This document shows positions 12,401-25,690 of a DNA stretch of 64,000 bases, piece after piece (the first letter of the stretch is position 1; the number at the start of each line of letters is the position of its first letter). This DNA comes from Crotophaga sulcirostris (taxonomy: Eukaryota; Chordata; Aves; Cuculiformes; Crotophagidae), in the NCBI GenBank assembly GCA_013397455.1, contig VYZB01000036.1:2193636-2257635 (forward strand), written 5' to 3'. A program made the position numbers and the translations under genes. The notes beneath the pieces are model-generated. The model worked only from the letters and a program-made list of their open reading frames with translations. It did not search any database and was not told the origin of the DNA.

Positions 12401-14964
12401 TAAGGCACAGAGCTTCCTCAAGATGGTTTCTGTGGTCAGTCTGTTACAGCCATACTTGAGCCTCCGCCTTCTGCAGGCTGCTGCGTTAGACACGCGTTTC
12501 TCTGCGAGCGCAGTCTGAGCTGTGTTTACACACGCTCTCTAAGGCTAACTTTTCTGGCAACTTTTTGAAGACCAGCAGAGCCATCACTATAAACAAAAAC
12601 AGGGACTCCAGAAGCTCAAACTGGAATTCATAAAGTCACAAATTCCCAGACTGTTGTAACACGGGAGGATTTTTTTTAGTCAGCTGCGTAGACTTAAAAT
12701 GGCTCAAAGCTTGAATTTCAACTGTCCTGCACTTACCAGCACTGATGAAATTTTGTGGCCAGTCCTTTATTTTTCCAGTTTCTAAAGTCTTGTGCATTTT
12801 CAGCCATGGTATGACCTGGTAGTAGATATCTGAATGACCAAAAATATCTCTGAATGTGATGCAGAAACTGGTCAGCTTTCCCATTTGTGCCTCAGCATGT
12901 GGTGTAACAGTTCTCTGAGGACTTCCTCTCTAAGGAATTTGATCTTAAGCAAGGATTGCCTTCTCTTAAGACTTTTTCCAAGTGTGTTGTCTTCTCTTAG
13001 ACAAAGCTTATGGGGGAAATTGTTTGGAGTTTTTTTCTTCCTCTATCTAGATATAACCTGCAGAGCAATGAGATAGTCAGTTTCTGAAGTTGAAAGGAGG
13101 GTGTCTGGCTGCCATTCTTCTGCCAGCCGCTGGCTTGAGTCCCTTGCTCTTCTGCTTTATGCTCAGATGGATTGAAATCTGGCACTTTGAGTCACTAGAG
13201 TTGTTGTACTGGAAATCTCAACACCGTGGTCCTATAACTCGTTTTCATCCCTCATCCCCAGCTCAAGGCAGGTAAGCTCAGTTCCTGAAGTTTTACAGGC
13301 TCCCCCTCTTAGAGGTCGTATCTGCCTGGAGCATGAATTCCCTGGAGAATGAATGACAGCAGCAAACAAGATAAAATTATCAGTAATTCTGTTTTCTGAG
13401 GTTCTGTGCTTACCTAGACTGTTTCTGTCATTTTTACTTTGAGAAACACCCCCTTCTGTTGATGAATTATGAATGATGAATTTGAAAGGTGGAATTTTAA
13501 ACCAGACTTGGTCTTTCAGCTTTCCTCTTTTGCTAGCCTTTGTCTTGATGGGACCTAAAATGCTGGTGGAAGTCTTAGTGATTGATAATCCCTGCAGAAG
13601 AGAAGGAAAAGAGACTTTCCAGACCCGCAGGTATCAGGAAGTTTTTAAGGGTTTTGTTCTCTTCAAATTGTGTCCCCTTATGGCTCAGTGGCAAGGAGCA
13701 TTTCTCCGTCCCTTAGAGAAGAAAGTGGCGTCTCCTCTGCAGGCTTGTAATAACCATCCATGCTGTGTAAGATCACTGCCGTTGTATTAGTCCTTCAGGG
13801 CTGACTTTTGTCTTGCCAGTGCATACTGCTTGCTGCTGCATGTCATTCCCAAAGAGGACAAAATCCTGCTATCATTCATAGCCAAGCAATCAAAAGCTAT
13901 TTCATTTACCCATGTATTCCTGTTTCTTTGCTGCTTTTCAGATAATTGTCATCTGAACCAGAAGAGAGTTTGAGTGCTTTCCTTCTTTTTTTTAAGCTTT
14001 TAAAGCACCTATGTGTCTTGACAGATTGAACACTTCAGAAAGAAACTATTTCTTCAGTGGGACAGGGGACAATAGCTCTCATACAGCTGTATATGGCTCG
14101 TCTTAAAAAGAAATAAAAAATCCCACCATGAACCACACACTGTGTTTTTGAAATCCTTTATTCAGTACTCTAATTCTGAACAATGTTTTTGGCTTATTTA
14201 ATTCTCCTCAAAATTGAATGTTGAACAAAACTCTGTTTTTTTTTTTCTTTTAATCTACTGTAATAAGAAAGGAGTGAAATGAAAAATGTATTCCTTTGAT
14301 ACCCTTAATCTTTCCTCTCCTGTGGCTATGCTCCTATTCAGTAAGAGATCATACTTGCTAGTTGCAGAGTCTGGACACCAATCCAAGGGATATAAAACAA
14401 ACCAAAAATCCATGTTTCCTGCAGCTACATCTGGGTCCATGGCAATGCTCACAATTGTAAAACTACCTCCAGGATGTAATTTGGAATTTTATTGCTGGGG
14501 GTCTGGCTGATTTCCTTGTCCTCCTTCATGGGATCCTTCTTCGTGTGGGTTTTTACCTTGTGTTTTGATGGCACTCGCTGGACCACAATGCTGCATTCCT
14601 CTGAAAGCCCAAGGAATGAAACAATTGCTGTCTGGATTAGTCATGCACTTTTCATCCTCAAAGTGCCCCATGGGCACTCAGGCCCTCCCAGGCTTAGCTC
14701 ACTGGAAAATTACAGAAGTGGATTTTTTATGCTAGAGCAGACAGCCTTACTGAAATATAAAGCATTTCCATCTGCCTAAACTAAGTAATGTTTTTTTTGT
14801 TAATAAAAACCCACTAATTACATACAATATTATTCATATCTCATGTATGAACAGCCCTTCTGAGTTGCTCTAAGTTCTACCTAAAGTGTGTAGGACCCTC
14901 TAACCTAAACTGTCAGCTGCACTATGCAAGCCCCAAACTAGAATACAACAGAGATGTTAACAGC
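9421..14964. other. Intergenic sequence downstream of plexin-B2
   Basis: No supported gene. The block is AT-rich near the plexin end and more mixed near 10.5-12.5 kb, with a small CpG cluster around 12485-12520 too short for an island. Open frames of 60-121 codons occur on both strands but have no family signature or splice context. A T run lies at 14235-14251. Confidence 0.6.
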
Positions 14965-14976
14965 ATTTAGCCTTTA

Positions 14977-15030
14977 GATGAGGCTAAATACCCACATCTT
15001 ATTTGCTTGATGTGGGTATTTAGTCTCATC
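14977..15030 (+). repeat. Near-perfect 22-bp inverted repeat (hairpin, 10-nt loop)
   Basis: The left arm is 14977-14998 (starts gatgaggctaaatac), the loop 14999-15008 (ttatttgctt) and the right arm 15009-15030 (starts gatgtgggtatttag). The arms are reverse complements at 21 of 22 positions; the exception, G14983 against T15024, becomes a G-U wobble in a + strand transcript and an A-C mismatch on the other strand. The stem has no bulge. The origin could be a MITE remnant, a small inverted duplication or a precursor-like small RNA hairpin; the sequence does not decide. Confidence 0.85.
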
Positions 15031-15052
15031 GCTGTTTTTTAGTGGACTAAAA

Positions 15053-18000
15053 GGTTTTTTTGTGAGGCTGCTATATGGCTATGATATCCAGAAGTGCTGT
15101 AATGAGGCCCTGAAGTCCAGCTATGGGAACAGAAGGACTACCATCAGTTTCAGCAGCAGCAGGTCCAGCATCCTTCATTCTGCTCAGCTTTTCATTTTAG
15201 CGTGGTCTTACCTTTCTTTCCTTGTGTACTTGAAGCACTTGCAATCCTCTATTTGTATTCTGGCACATTACTGCTCAAGATGAGATCATTCATCTGGGTT
15301 TTGTGCTATTTTGGAGCTACAAGTTTGGTATTTAATAGGGTCATACCCTACTGCAGTTACTCCTCTTATAATGATATTCAGCAGAGAGCTGTGTGGAGTT
15401 ATGTTTTTGCTTTGTGCATGTGAAGATTCATATGCTGATTGCTTTGACCTGGCTGGCTGTAACTGCCCAAGTGCTATTAAAGTTTTTGATTTAGGTATGG
15501 TTGTTTCTTTTCACTGAAAGGAAGATTAGAAACATTTTGTTTGCCATTTAACTGGAAAATGTTAATAGTTTAGCTGCACCTCGAAGAGAAGAGAGGGGAA
15601 AGGGGAGGTGATATCCTTTCCCTGTGAGGAGGTGTTGGACCATTCTTTTCCACAAACTAAGACAGTGACAATGCTGTCTTAGTGCAGTGGGCACTGCTGT
15701 AACTCACAGACTTAAGTTTCTTTGTGTTTAATCATTCATGTGAATTAGGAGGACAAGTTTTTTAATACAGAGCTTGAAATTAATATCAATCCATGTTGTC
15801 CATCATTGTCTATCTTTATCGGGGTTTTGAGATGACAGCATACACAATGTATCTAAGATTAGATTCTGGTTTTAAATATTTAGAGTCTGAATCACATCCA
15901 TTTGTACTTCAAGGTTGAAGTAATATGACAGGACACACATTTTGCAGTAGTTAAAACTCACAAATCAAAGGAGTGCTGAATTATTAATTTTAAACTTTTA
16001 AGCAATTTCTCTTTGTGGGCCTGCATCAATGTGCTGCTTGGGGTAAGCTGCAGGATTGCCAGCTGGGCTGCGGGGCTCTGCCCTCCAGTCAGTCCCCTTG
16101 CGTTGGGGTCAGCTGTGCCCCTTGCCCCACTCACTGGCCCAGCTAAGGTTTGCAGGTTGGTTGTGCTAATGGCTGATGTGGTTTTCTGGGGCATTGATTG
16201 AGCCTAACAAATTCCAGGCTGGGTTTTGTTTAGCTCCTCTTTAACGCAAACTGATCTCTGATGGGTGATTTCAGAGCCTCATCAGAAGATTTGCTCCACT
16301 ACTGGTGACCAACTGGCATGTCCACAGCCAAAAAGTTTCTGTTAACCATCTGCTGAGAAAGCATGCTAATTTTAGCTTTTCTCCAGCAAGTGACAAACCC
16401 AAGGACAGATGAGTTCACTGCAAAGCCTGACCCATAAGGCTATGGAGAGGATCAGATCACTAAGCCTTGCCAAGCTTTGAGGGAGGAGACATCTGCCTCC
16501 ATAGGCAAGTAGGCCTCAGGACCAGAAGGAGCTGCTCTGAGCGGTGGCTGCTGCAAGAGTAAATCCCAGGCCTCCTCTCCTCAATTGGAACCACTGTGAA
16601 TAAATAATTTTCTGCCTTGTTGACAAGCAGGAAGCCAAAAGGCAGGATAACTCTCAGGTAGGGCAATCACTAGATGGCAAACTGGGGATGTGCCTCGAAG
16701 ACCTCCATCCTCTTTCCATTGCCAAGTACATGAGCCTGACACGAACTGCACCAGGCCATGGTGAGTGCAGCACTGCTCAACAGAGTCTGTTCTGGCACTG
16801 AAACAGCAAAATTTCATCTATACGGCTGGCCATGGGCATGGCACAATAAGCAGACCTTGGTCCAGCACCTACGTCCAGTGCTGCGGCAGCACAACTGATG
16901 TCAAGAGTCACTGTCATGACCAGGCACCCCTTATGGTGCTTTCAGCTCCTGGGTATGGTTCTAGAGACAGGAGTGGTTTCCAGGGCTAATTTTTAGGAGC
17001 ACCTAAATTAAACATAGCTTGTTGAAATTCTAAGTTCAGAGTATAGAAATTCAGAACAATGCGAAGAGGAATAAAGAAACCTCAAAGGTCAAAATTAACT
17101 CTGGAGGTATAAAGAGAACCTAACCCAAAAAGCATCTTAGAAACATAACCCAGTTCACACCTACTCTTTGCAGTTACCAGCAGCTCTGAGAAGCACTGGT
17201 CTGTATGTCGAAAGCTGCATTAGAAAGCCTGCGATGTATAAATGGATCATTTGTGAAGTATCTGCACTTTCATAACTCTGATCATTGTGGTGTTCCTGCA
17301 GAAATGTTGAATAGGCACACGTTAAAATCTTAGGGAAATATGTTTCCTGCCTCCTTTTTCTTTTTTCTTAGAGCTATGTGTTCTTTCTAGTGTCCCTGAT
17401 GAAAGGCTGCACCATAGAGGTAAGTCACGTTCACAGCCATATTATGCTTCACAAGAGCTGAATTTCATAGTTTTTTTTCCCAGACTTCACAGTGACTTCT
17501 CTTCTCTGTTTACAAGTTTTTTCACAGAGGTTGATGTAGATCGATCTGTTATTCTAGTGGTTTATAGCTGGGCTTTGTTATGAGCTATCTATATGCACAA
17601 AAGCATTACTTATGCAGTTCTTGATAAGAAACCCAGAACTTTTAAATTCTCAGTGGTACTTCTCCCTGATTCTTTTGTTTGTTTTTCTGTTAGTTTTAAT
17701 GAGGATTCTTTTTCACTGAAGGAAATTCCTTTACTAAAGAAATTCTACCCTTAAAAGACTGCATATTTTATTTTGCAAACGGGGTTGAATTCTGTTCTCA
17801 TTAGAACTAGTGGGTGTTTTTCTTGGATCTAAGATCCAAGGAGGTGACACAATGGAGTTTTAGACGTTATTCATTAGGCTAAAATCCTATTTGATTTGGT
17901 GGTAAACCAGGTTATTTTCTTTTTTGTAAAGTTCACTTAAGACATTTCACATAACTAGCATCACACTCTTTTTCACCTCCATTTATTGTTTAAAACATGG

Positions 18001-21000
18001 AAGAAGCCAAATGCTGTTACATGAATTTGGACACCATGATATTGGAGAATGATCTGGCGGATCAGGTCCATCTGCATTCCTTTATCTTTTCAACATGGTC
18101 TTATGTATTAACAGTTGGAATGCTGTCCCTGCTCACCCTGGATCCACCGGAGTATATGGGAGGTTCCAAGTGATTTGAATAGACTCTGGATCTCTCTTGC
18201 AATTGCCAGATGATTTACTCTAACATCAATTATATCTGCTTTAAAATCAATACAATTAGTGCTTTAACACTATCAACCCAAGAGAGAAATCTGGAGGTTG
18301 ATGCAGGTGGCTAAGGTCGGGAGAGAAGTGAACGAAGGGGATCATACATCAGGTTGACCCTATTGTCCTAATGTCTGCTCTGCAAATGGAGGGCTGGGGT
18401 GCCCTGGGCCTGGCCATTAGTCATTATGATGACCATGTGGAATCATTCCTATCTTCATCCAAAAATCTTGAAATGTTTTACAAACATTAATTAAGCCTTG
18501 TGAGGTGGCATCCTGTTTCTGTTGATGCAATTAAAAAACAAACAAACAAACCAAAACCCACTCGCCTAAGGTTAGAGAGCAAGTTAATGACACAGCTGGG
18601 AATAAAACTTAAGATTCCAGACCCTTCAGCCCCAACTCTAGCCTGCTGACAGCACGCCACATACAGAAAAATAAAAATTGATCCAGCTAAATTTCTATCT
18701 CCAAACTGACCATTTTCCATGGCTTTGTAGAGAAAAAAAATCAGACACAAGACTGGGACAAAAAAACCCTGCCTGGCAAGGGTGACCTTCGTTCACAATC
18801 TATCATTCAAAGAAAAACTCCTGCCTGCACTTAAATACATACTGCTATTTTTTAAAAGAAGTTTGCCCAAGTTACAGTCTGCAAGTTACGGACATTCAGC
18901 ATCTATTAAGGGGATACGTGAGGCTGCAATTTTAGCGTTTCTCAGCATGTAGTCTGACCTATAAATGTGGGCAGAGTAGAAATCTGCTAGGCTGTAACAA
19001 GTTTGAGTATAACTTTGGTACCATCTACAACTGCCTAAAATGCCCTTGTAGACATGGACATCCACCTGTAGGTGACAGATGTACTTCGAGGGGACGGCCG
19101 GCTGGGCATGGTCCCCTGTAGCGCAGAGCTCAGTGCTGCCTCAAGATGAGGGCAGCTGGTCTCTGGCCGCATTTGCAGCCCCAGTGTGGTCCCCAGGCCG
19201 GTGGTTGCAACGTTCTCCTCACTACGCTGATGTTTAACCAGCCCGGGCACCCCTGCCTCAACTACTGGAGTCACACCTCTAATTCTTGCAGCATGGCTCA
19301 CTCTACCTACCTTACTAAGGGCACAGAGGTGTGTAAACAGGTTCTTACAAACACGTCCTACCCACTCCCTGGCTGTGAGCAAAGCCCTGCAGGACACACG
19401 GTGCCATTTCAGGAAGAGACCAAAGGGCTGCACTGTCCCTCTCTCCTTCCCATCCCCTTTACAGAATTCAGACATACTGAGCTGGTGTCAGCTCCAGCTT
19501 GCACTGCCCTGACAAAACTCATCCCCACACACCACAGTCAAGCCCAGGCTCTGTCATGCTCTAGAACGTGGTGGCAGATGAATCTGTGCTCCCTCTCCTC
19601 CATGGTCCTTGTCCCAAAGGCCAACTGAGTGGACCAAGACAGAAATACCCACACAGCAAGGGCAGCCTTACTCCAGCTCACAACACCAAAGAGGTGGTTG
19701 AGAACACTAAAGTTTTTCTCAAGCTGAGCTAAATATTTCCATGGTGCAAAGCTGGTTATGATGGGATAAAATGTTTTCACGTAAACATGATGACAGGAAT
19801 GAGTTGTCCCACTGGTTCTTCTGGTTTTAGCTTTGGGGTTTTTTTGGAAGAAGAAAGACTTCCATTTAGCTGAATGAAATATAAGCTGTTAGAAAAAGCA
19901 ATACAACTAATCCAAAGAATTATATGGTATTTAAAGATTTTTTTACCCCTTTAAAGAAGCTAAAATGTCATTTAACATGGGCAAGGAAATTTGATTTTAC
20001 AGATACATAAATATATATGTAACTATATATGTGAGTAGGGAGTGTTGTATAACTATATTTAACACGGCATGCCTTTAATAAAACTTTCCTGTGGAAAACT
20101 CTCAGGGATTTTTAACCCAAGCAGCTAACCATAAAGTTTTTCCCATAACAGTAAATTATTAGAATCTTGCCCAAGGCTTTAACATGCTTGAGTTTTGCTC
20201 TCTGCTTTGAATTAGATTGTGATGATCAATATTAATAGTCCCTGATCAGATATAATCATTGTAAAACCAGGATGAAACCTTCTTTGCCTCTGAATTTTAC
20301 TGCAAATGTGAACATTTATCAACACTTATCCAAGACATAAATGAGAAAGAGAACAGTTCTATCAAGGAAGAGCTTAGTTAAAATTTAATCTCCATGCCAT
20401 GCATCAAGAATATTTTCCAGAAGCATATGTAGACTTAATGTTGTTGCAGGGAGGATGGTAAAATGTGAGAATATTTGTGATCAACATAAACCCTGTCCAC
20501 TCCTAACTGTTCTAGGGAGCAAGACAGTATGATTTTTCTTTATGTGTTCATAGCTTTTTTATACTAGCTCTCAGACATACTCACATAACAGTCTTTCTGT
20601 TTTCAGCTGCTGTTGTTTAGAATATAAAAATTTCCTAAATGTCTATTTACAAGTAAAAACAATATATCCCAAGCCAGTCAAATTACCCAGCCCCTCCAGT
20701 GCCATGGGCTGTACTGTATTAGCACATCTTTTGTTGGGCTGGTTGGTTTTGCTGCACACCCAGTATGAAGAGACAGCCGTGCTGTGTTTGGGCTCGCCCA
20801 GGACAGGTCACCCTGAGCACACCCAGGCTTTCACTTCCTGGCCTGACTTTCATGTTAAACAAAAGTTTGCCTCCTGTTTTGACAAGAATTGTCTCAAAAC
20901 CGTTTGCTTGAGCTCTTTGATGGGACACATGAATGCATCAGCAAGGCAGAAAAGGCATTTGCCCAAAAGAGGTTGGGGAAAATCTTTCAACACAAGATTG

Positions 21001-22517
21001 GTTAAAAGCAGTAGTTTAGCTGTTTGAATATAAAGCAGTCACGGAAAGAGGTGAGTCATTTTTTAAACAGCACACAGAGCTACCAGGGGCAGGAGGAAAA
21101 AGGCAACATAAATTTTTAAAGCAAATTTTGTACATCTCAAGTCAAACACCTTCATCAATGGAATGAGTATGAGGAGTTTCCTGCACTAACGACGCTTCAG
21201 AGCTGGGGCACATCATGTTTCTCATCTTCTCACCCTCAGGGATGATTTAATACAAGAGGATAATTCTATCCAGTCACATACCCAATAAGCCAGTGGCTCT
21301 GTGGGAAGCTCAGGTGCCCCATCTCTGTTTCTCAGTGCACCTCACATACTCACTCCTTTTTACCACCTTCGTAGGCCACCATGTTGGTGCATGCACCCAG
21401 TGACATAAGAGAAGAGAGAGTACCTGAGGTAGGAAACAGCTCCAAATCCAGTAGGCATTTCCTCCACTCCTATGCCATGGCTTTGGTGAAAGCAAAACTC
21501 TCCTTCTCTTTCCCCAGCATAGAGCCCCCAAGGATGAGACAGGAAATTACCTGGGGCCTGGGCTGCCACTGCTCCCTAACAGAGCACCTGCCTCCTCCAC
21601 CATCCGCCCTAGCACAAATGTGTCTCCACAGCTCCTTGCTGTCAGCAGGTAAAAAAGAGCTTAAAACTCAGAGAATACAACTCCCCTGTTCACAACAGGT
21701 TTGCCCAAACAGCAAGATTCCATCATTAATGTCCCAGGAAGTAGACATGCCATTATAGTGACCGCTTGGACCAACTGCTCCTGGAATCAGAGGAGGGGAA
21801 AGGAAAGAGAAGTGTGAAACAGAGGGTTGGCAGCTCTAGGCCCTACACCTTGCAAGGTCCTCATTTTTTTTCTAGATGTTCTCTAAAACCATAAGGACTC
21901 ACTTTTCAGTTCTAGCAACTGTAGCTTTAAGAAAACACAAAATATCCTGAGGTTTAGGATGGTGACAAGCCTGTTCTCCAGCTCAGAGATGCAGAATGGT
22001 TTCACTTCTGGCCCTCCCCTTTGCTTTCTCATGTTCCTTCTTCAGCCAGGGTAAGAGGGAAGGCTTTTGTCATGGGCCACCACACTAAAGCAAGCCCAGC
22101 AACTAAAAAAAGCCTGCAGGCACTCTCGGATCCATTTCTTCCTCTGTTTGCATTTGAAAACCATAATAATAGAAAAGAGACCTCAAGTGAGCACAACTTC
22201 CTGCACTATCATATATCCTAAAATCACCAGGTTCTCTCTCAGGAATTTTCTTCTAAAGTTAATTGCTTGATCATCTCCATTTGCAGAAGCCTACATTATT
22301 TTAGACCCTTTCACTGTACTGGTGAGTTTTTCTGGCATCATTTACTGTGATTTCTCGTTTGTTGCCTCAACAGCTTCTCTCCTATAACCTTCATCTTTTT
22401 GTCCCTCTCACCTAATCACCCTGCACCACCCACCTACTCTCACACGAAGTCCATTTACCACCTGCAGTCTGATTTGCTTTTGCCTCTCAGACCTACCAGC
22501 CATCACCCTTTTCATCA
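15053..22517. other. Intergenic block, no gene recognised
   Basis: Contains a 10-bp hairpin (15656-15683), a small palindrome cttggatc/gatccaag (17822-17840), a (CAAA)n tract (18532-18557), AT-rich runs near 20.0 kb and a locally GC-richer patch at 19.05-19.65 kb. That patch carries overlapping open frames of 160 codons (+) and 146 codons (-), neither resembling a known protein. No splice-linked exons could be assembled. Confidence 0.55.
18532..18557 (+). repeat. (CAAA)n microsatellite
   Basis: Interrupted acaaacaaacaaacc units following an A run. Confidence 0.7.
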
Positions 22518-22574
22518 GATCATGGGATAATTTAAGTTGGAAAGGACTTCAGGAAGGGATTATTCCTCTCTGCT
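22518..22574 (-). mobile_element. CR1 LINE 3' tail remnant (minus strand)
   Basis: The pattern atcatgggataatttaagt then tggaaaggacttcagga matches the reverse complement of a CR1 3' end (consensus of the type atagaataatttaggttgg, then aagggacctcagga). It is followed at once by a + strand CR1 piece, so the two elements abut in opposite orientation. Short and diverged. Confidence 0.6.
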
Positions 22575-22586
22575 TAGAAGCAGTTG

Positions 22587-22870
22587 GACCTCATCTAGCA
22601 TACTGTACCTGGTCTCCCTGTTTCAACCAGTACAATAAAGATATTTATAAACTGGAAGATGTTAAGTGTAGAACCATGGCAATGGTTGGGTGCTGGAGCA
22701 GCTGACCTGGGACAGGAGGCTGAGGGAGATGAGCTTGCCCAGTCCAGCTTCAAGCAGACTCAACGGCAGCCCTCCACTACTCAATGGGAGGTCATCAGGA
22801 ACACAGACCCAGGCTCTTAGCAGGAGGGCATAGGAGGACAACAGGCATGGGTAAATACCCATTTCATGAA
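22587..22870 (+). mobile_element. CR1 LINE fragment, end of reverse transcriptase ORF (plus strand)
   Basis: Follows the usual CR1 order: cctcatctagcatactgta (the PHLEYC region), agtacaataaagatattta (the YKKDI region), aggctgagggagatgagct (the RLRELGL region), then a degraded stretch ending around gacaacaggcatgggtaaa. Frameshifts and indels remove any continuous frame. Boundaries are approximate. Confidence 0.65.
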
Positions 22871-25484
22871 CTCCCAGGATGAGCCTGTGACCAGAAGAAC
22901 ATGTCATTTCATTTGGGTGGCTTTCCCTGGCTTGTGCTGTTTAGAAAATTAAAAGATTTCTTTTTAAGCCTAAAAACCTATGCATACTAATGTAACAATA
23001 TCTGTTACTAACACGTGACATCAGTCATCTGAAATCTGCCCCTTCCAGCCAGTAACAGAATCAAAGACTTTATTTCCGCTATTATTAGATATATTGTTTA
23101 CAACAGCAGAAAAGACCACAGAGAGAGTTAAAAAGATATTGCTATCCCTCATTAGCAATATCAACACTGTCTCTTGGGTAAAAAGATCCTTGGCTAAAAG
23201 GGTAAAATCTTCCATCTGGAAGGTTTGAAAGTCTGTCTAAATTTTTGTTCCCTAAAGTTTTTCGTGTCTGATTCCTACACTGGGGGAAGGGTTGTCTGTA
23301 CATCAGTTTTCTCTTACTAGAGGCAGGATCTGTTTTGCGAGTTCTCTGTTTTCATGTCTTTTGCAAAGGGGCAGTTACAAGTCATTCACTCTATGTTGTT
23401 TATAATTTTCTGCTCTTTCAGAATAATTTTCAAAACACTTTGATTTTCTTTTCAGTTGTGAAAGAATAATCCAAGACCAAACATGTTATTCTTTGAAATT
23501 AACTCACTCACTGAAGCTGTTTTCCTTATAAATTTTACTGAAGTGGATGATTAAGGACTCTTTTCTACAAATAATGTTTCATGCAATACAGCTGCAATGA
23601 GACTACTCTCTGATTATTTTAAATGGATGAACATTTTTATTAACTGCAAAATCACTTCTGGCAGGCTCTGGTTTTAATACATAATGAGACTTTCAAATCA
23701 CAATAGTGGTTTCACGCATGTTTAGGGAGGTTAACTCCAAAGGCTGGTTACTTCAGCCTCAAAGTTGAGTCTGGCCTTCATGTTCCTCTGGGTATCAATT
23801 AAACCTAAAGGACAAGATTTACCAAGAACTTGGACTTACATTCCATGTGCTCCCGATTTTCATGCCTTGTGCAGAGTAGATGCAGGATTATTTGGCTCTA
23901 ATGGATTTCTGATGTTCTTTAAACAGCAAGAAGCCCATCTTGAATGGTAGTCACCCATACACGCCTGCAAGTGGATAAGAGGGGGGAAAAAGGAATGTAA
24001 AAAATAAATAAAATTAAGGTTGTGATGAAATAGTCAAACAATGCATAATGTGAAATGCTTCAGTAGATATATATTCCATATACCAAAGTCAATGAAAATT
24101 AGGTTCTAAAAAGTCTTCTTCCCTAGCCAGCACAAGGTAAGAGCAGAGCATTCATGGGAAGCTCCTAGCCCTAAGTTACCCTCCAACAATGGGCAAGCTC
24201 CAGCCTCATGGTAAGCCACGAGAAATAGGTTAAAAGGATCCAGAATGACACCTCCAGTGAACCCTGTGAGAAACAGCCCACTTTGGAGGTATACACAGGA
24301 AATTGTGCAGCTGTGGGATATAGCTTCCTTCAGGGCTCTTGAAGCTCAGGAGGTTTTAGACACAGCCAGTGATAAGTACCACTAAGAGACACTTTGATTA
24401 TATAATTATCTAGCAGAAATTTGAATTGAAGACACATGGTAGGTGCTAGTTCTTCTCCAACGAACTGATATTGTTTTACATTATGCTGCAACTATTTGTG
24501 ACATCTCCTTTCTCTGAAGTCTGGTAAAATAGTTATTCCATTATCTACTTCTCTGTATTGTTATAAAGGACCCCTTAGAACGAGCACCTCTATGATCTAG
24601 GATATGAAGACAAGTTACTACAAGTTGAGTACAGACAGGTGTCCCTGCAGAGGTGAATCATTAGCTGGCACTAGTTTGAACCTGCATAGAGCATGGCACT
24701 GTGCCCAACCTACTCTTGTCCTACTTCTCGGCGCTACTTACTCTCTCTCATTATCACTCCAAGCTACTTATGCTGCTTTCAGTGCTGGCCTTGCTGTGGC
24801 AGTAGACTGTGACATATAGTCTAGCCAAAGCCATATGTGCTATTGTACAAAGTGGATATACCCAGAAGCACTTTCACTGTTTGCCTCCAGACTGTGGTAC
24901 CTTAGAATTTGGCAGGCAATTGTGATTTGAATGTTTTACGTTACGAACAGTCAGAGAAAGAAAATTGCGTGGCAGTACAAGAAGATTGGATTGAGAATCA
25001 GATTTTTGCTCGTGTGTTCATGTAATGATACCAGTGAACCATAATGATACCCATGAAGGGGCTATGAGGTGGTCACTCTTGATCCCAAAGGGTAGTTTTC
25101 TTACAGTGGTGGTGTCTGCTGTCCTCCTTTAGAGAGGGATGTGACCAGACTGGACTGGAGAAGGAAAAGGCCTTCCTAGTAGAGATTGTTAAGGCCTGCT
25201 GATAGCTTGGAGGAGGGAGAAGACTTTAGACTGGCACCTTTTCCTTGACTTTGACCTTACACAGAAACAAGACCCCATCAGAAAGGAAGTTTCTCACATT
25301 CCCATGTTTTTTATTTTATATTCTGCAGGTGTCTTTTTCTACTCCCAAAATCTTCAGCTTTGTGCGTGTGAAAGGGAAAATATAAGATGTCCCTGAGAGA
25401 CCGGCACCCTACAGTAGTTCACTGAAGGGCTAACTGTGATATTTTTAGAGGCCAAAAAGTCCTATATGGCACAAGTCTGTAGTG
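22871..25484. other. Intergenic block, no gene recognised
   Basis: AT-rich sequence without assigned repeats; only short open frames (up to about 80 codons). Nothing else could be supported. Confidence 0.5.
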
Positions 25485-25690
25485 ACAAAGAATAGAACTT
25501 CCTCAATTTCTGAACAAAACTTATTTTTTATAATGTGTGTAAGACAATGGAACAAGCTTCCCAGAAAGGTCATGGATCAGGTTAGACAGAGCTCTGAGCA
25601 ACCTGATCTAGTGAAAGGGGGAATGGACTAGATGGTCCTTGAAAGTCTCTTCCAACACAAACCACCCTATGATTGTGCGATTCATGAAAA
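25485..25690 (+). mobile_element. CR1 LINE 3' end (plus strand)
   Basis: Shows gacaatggaacaagcttcc (from the CR1 block ctggaacaggctgcc), gagcaacctgatctagtga, gtctcttccaacacaaacca, and the terminal octamer-like ctatgattgtgcgattc. An internal stretch between the aggtcatgg and caggttagac parts is missing relative to typical CR1, suggesting a small deletion. The 5' part is very degraded and its start is approximate. Confidence 0.75.
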
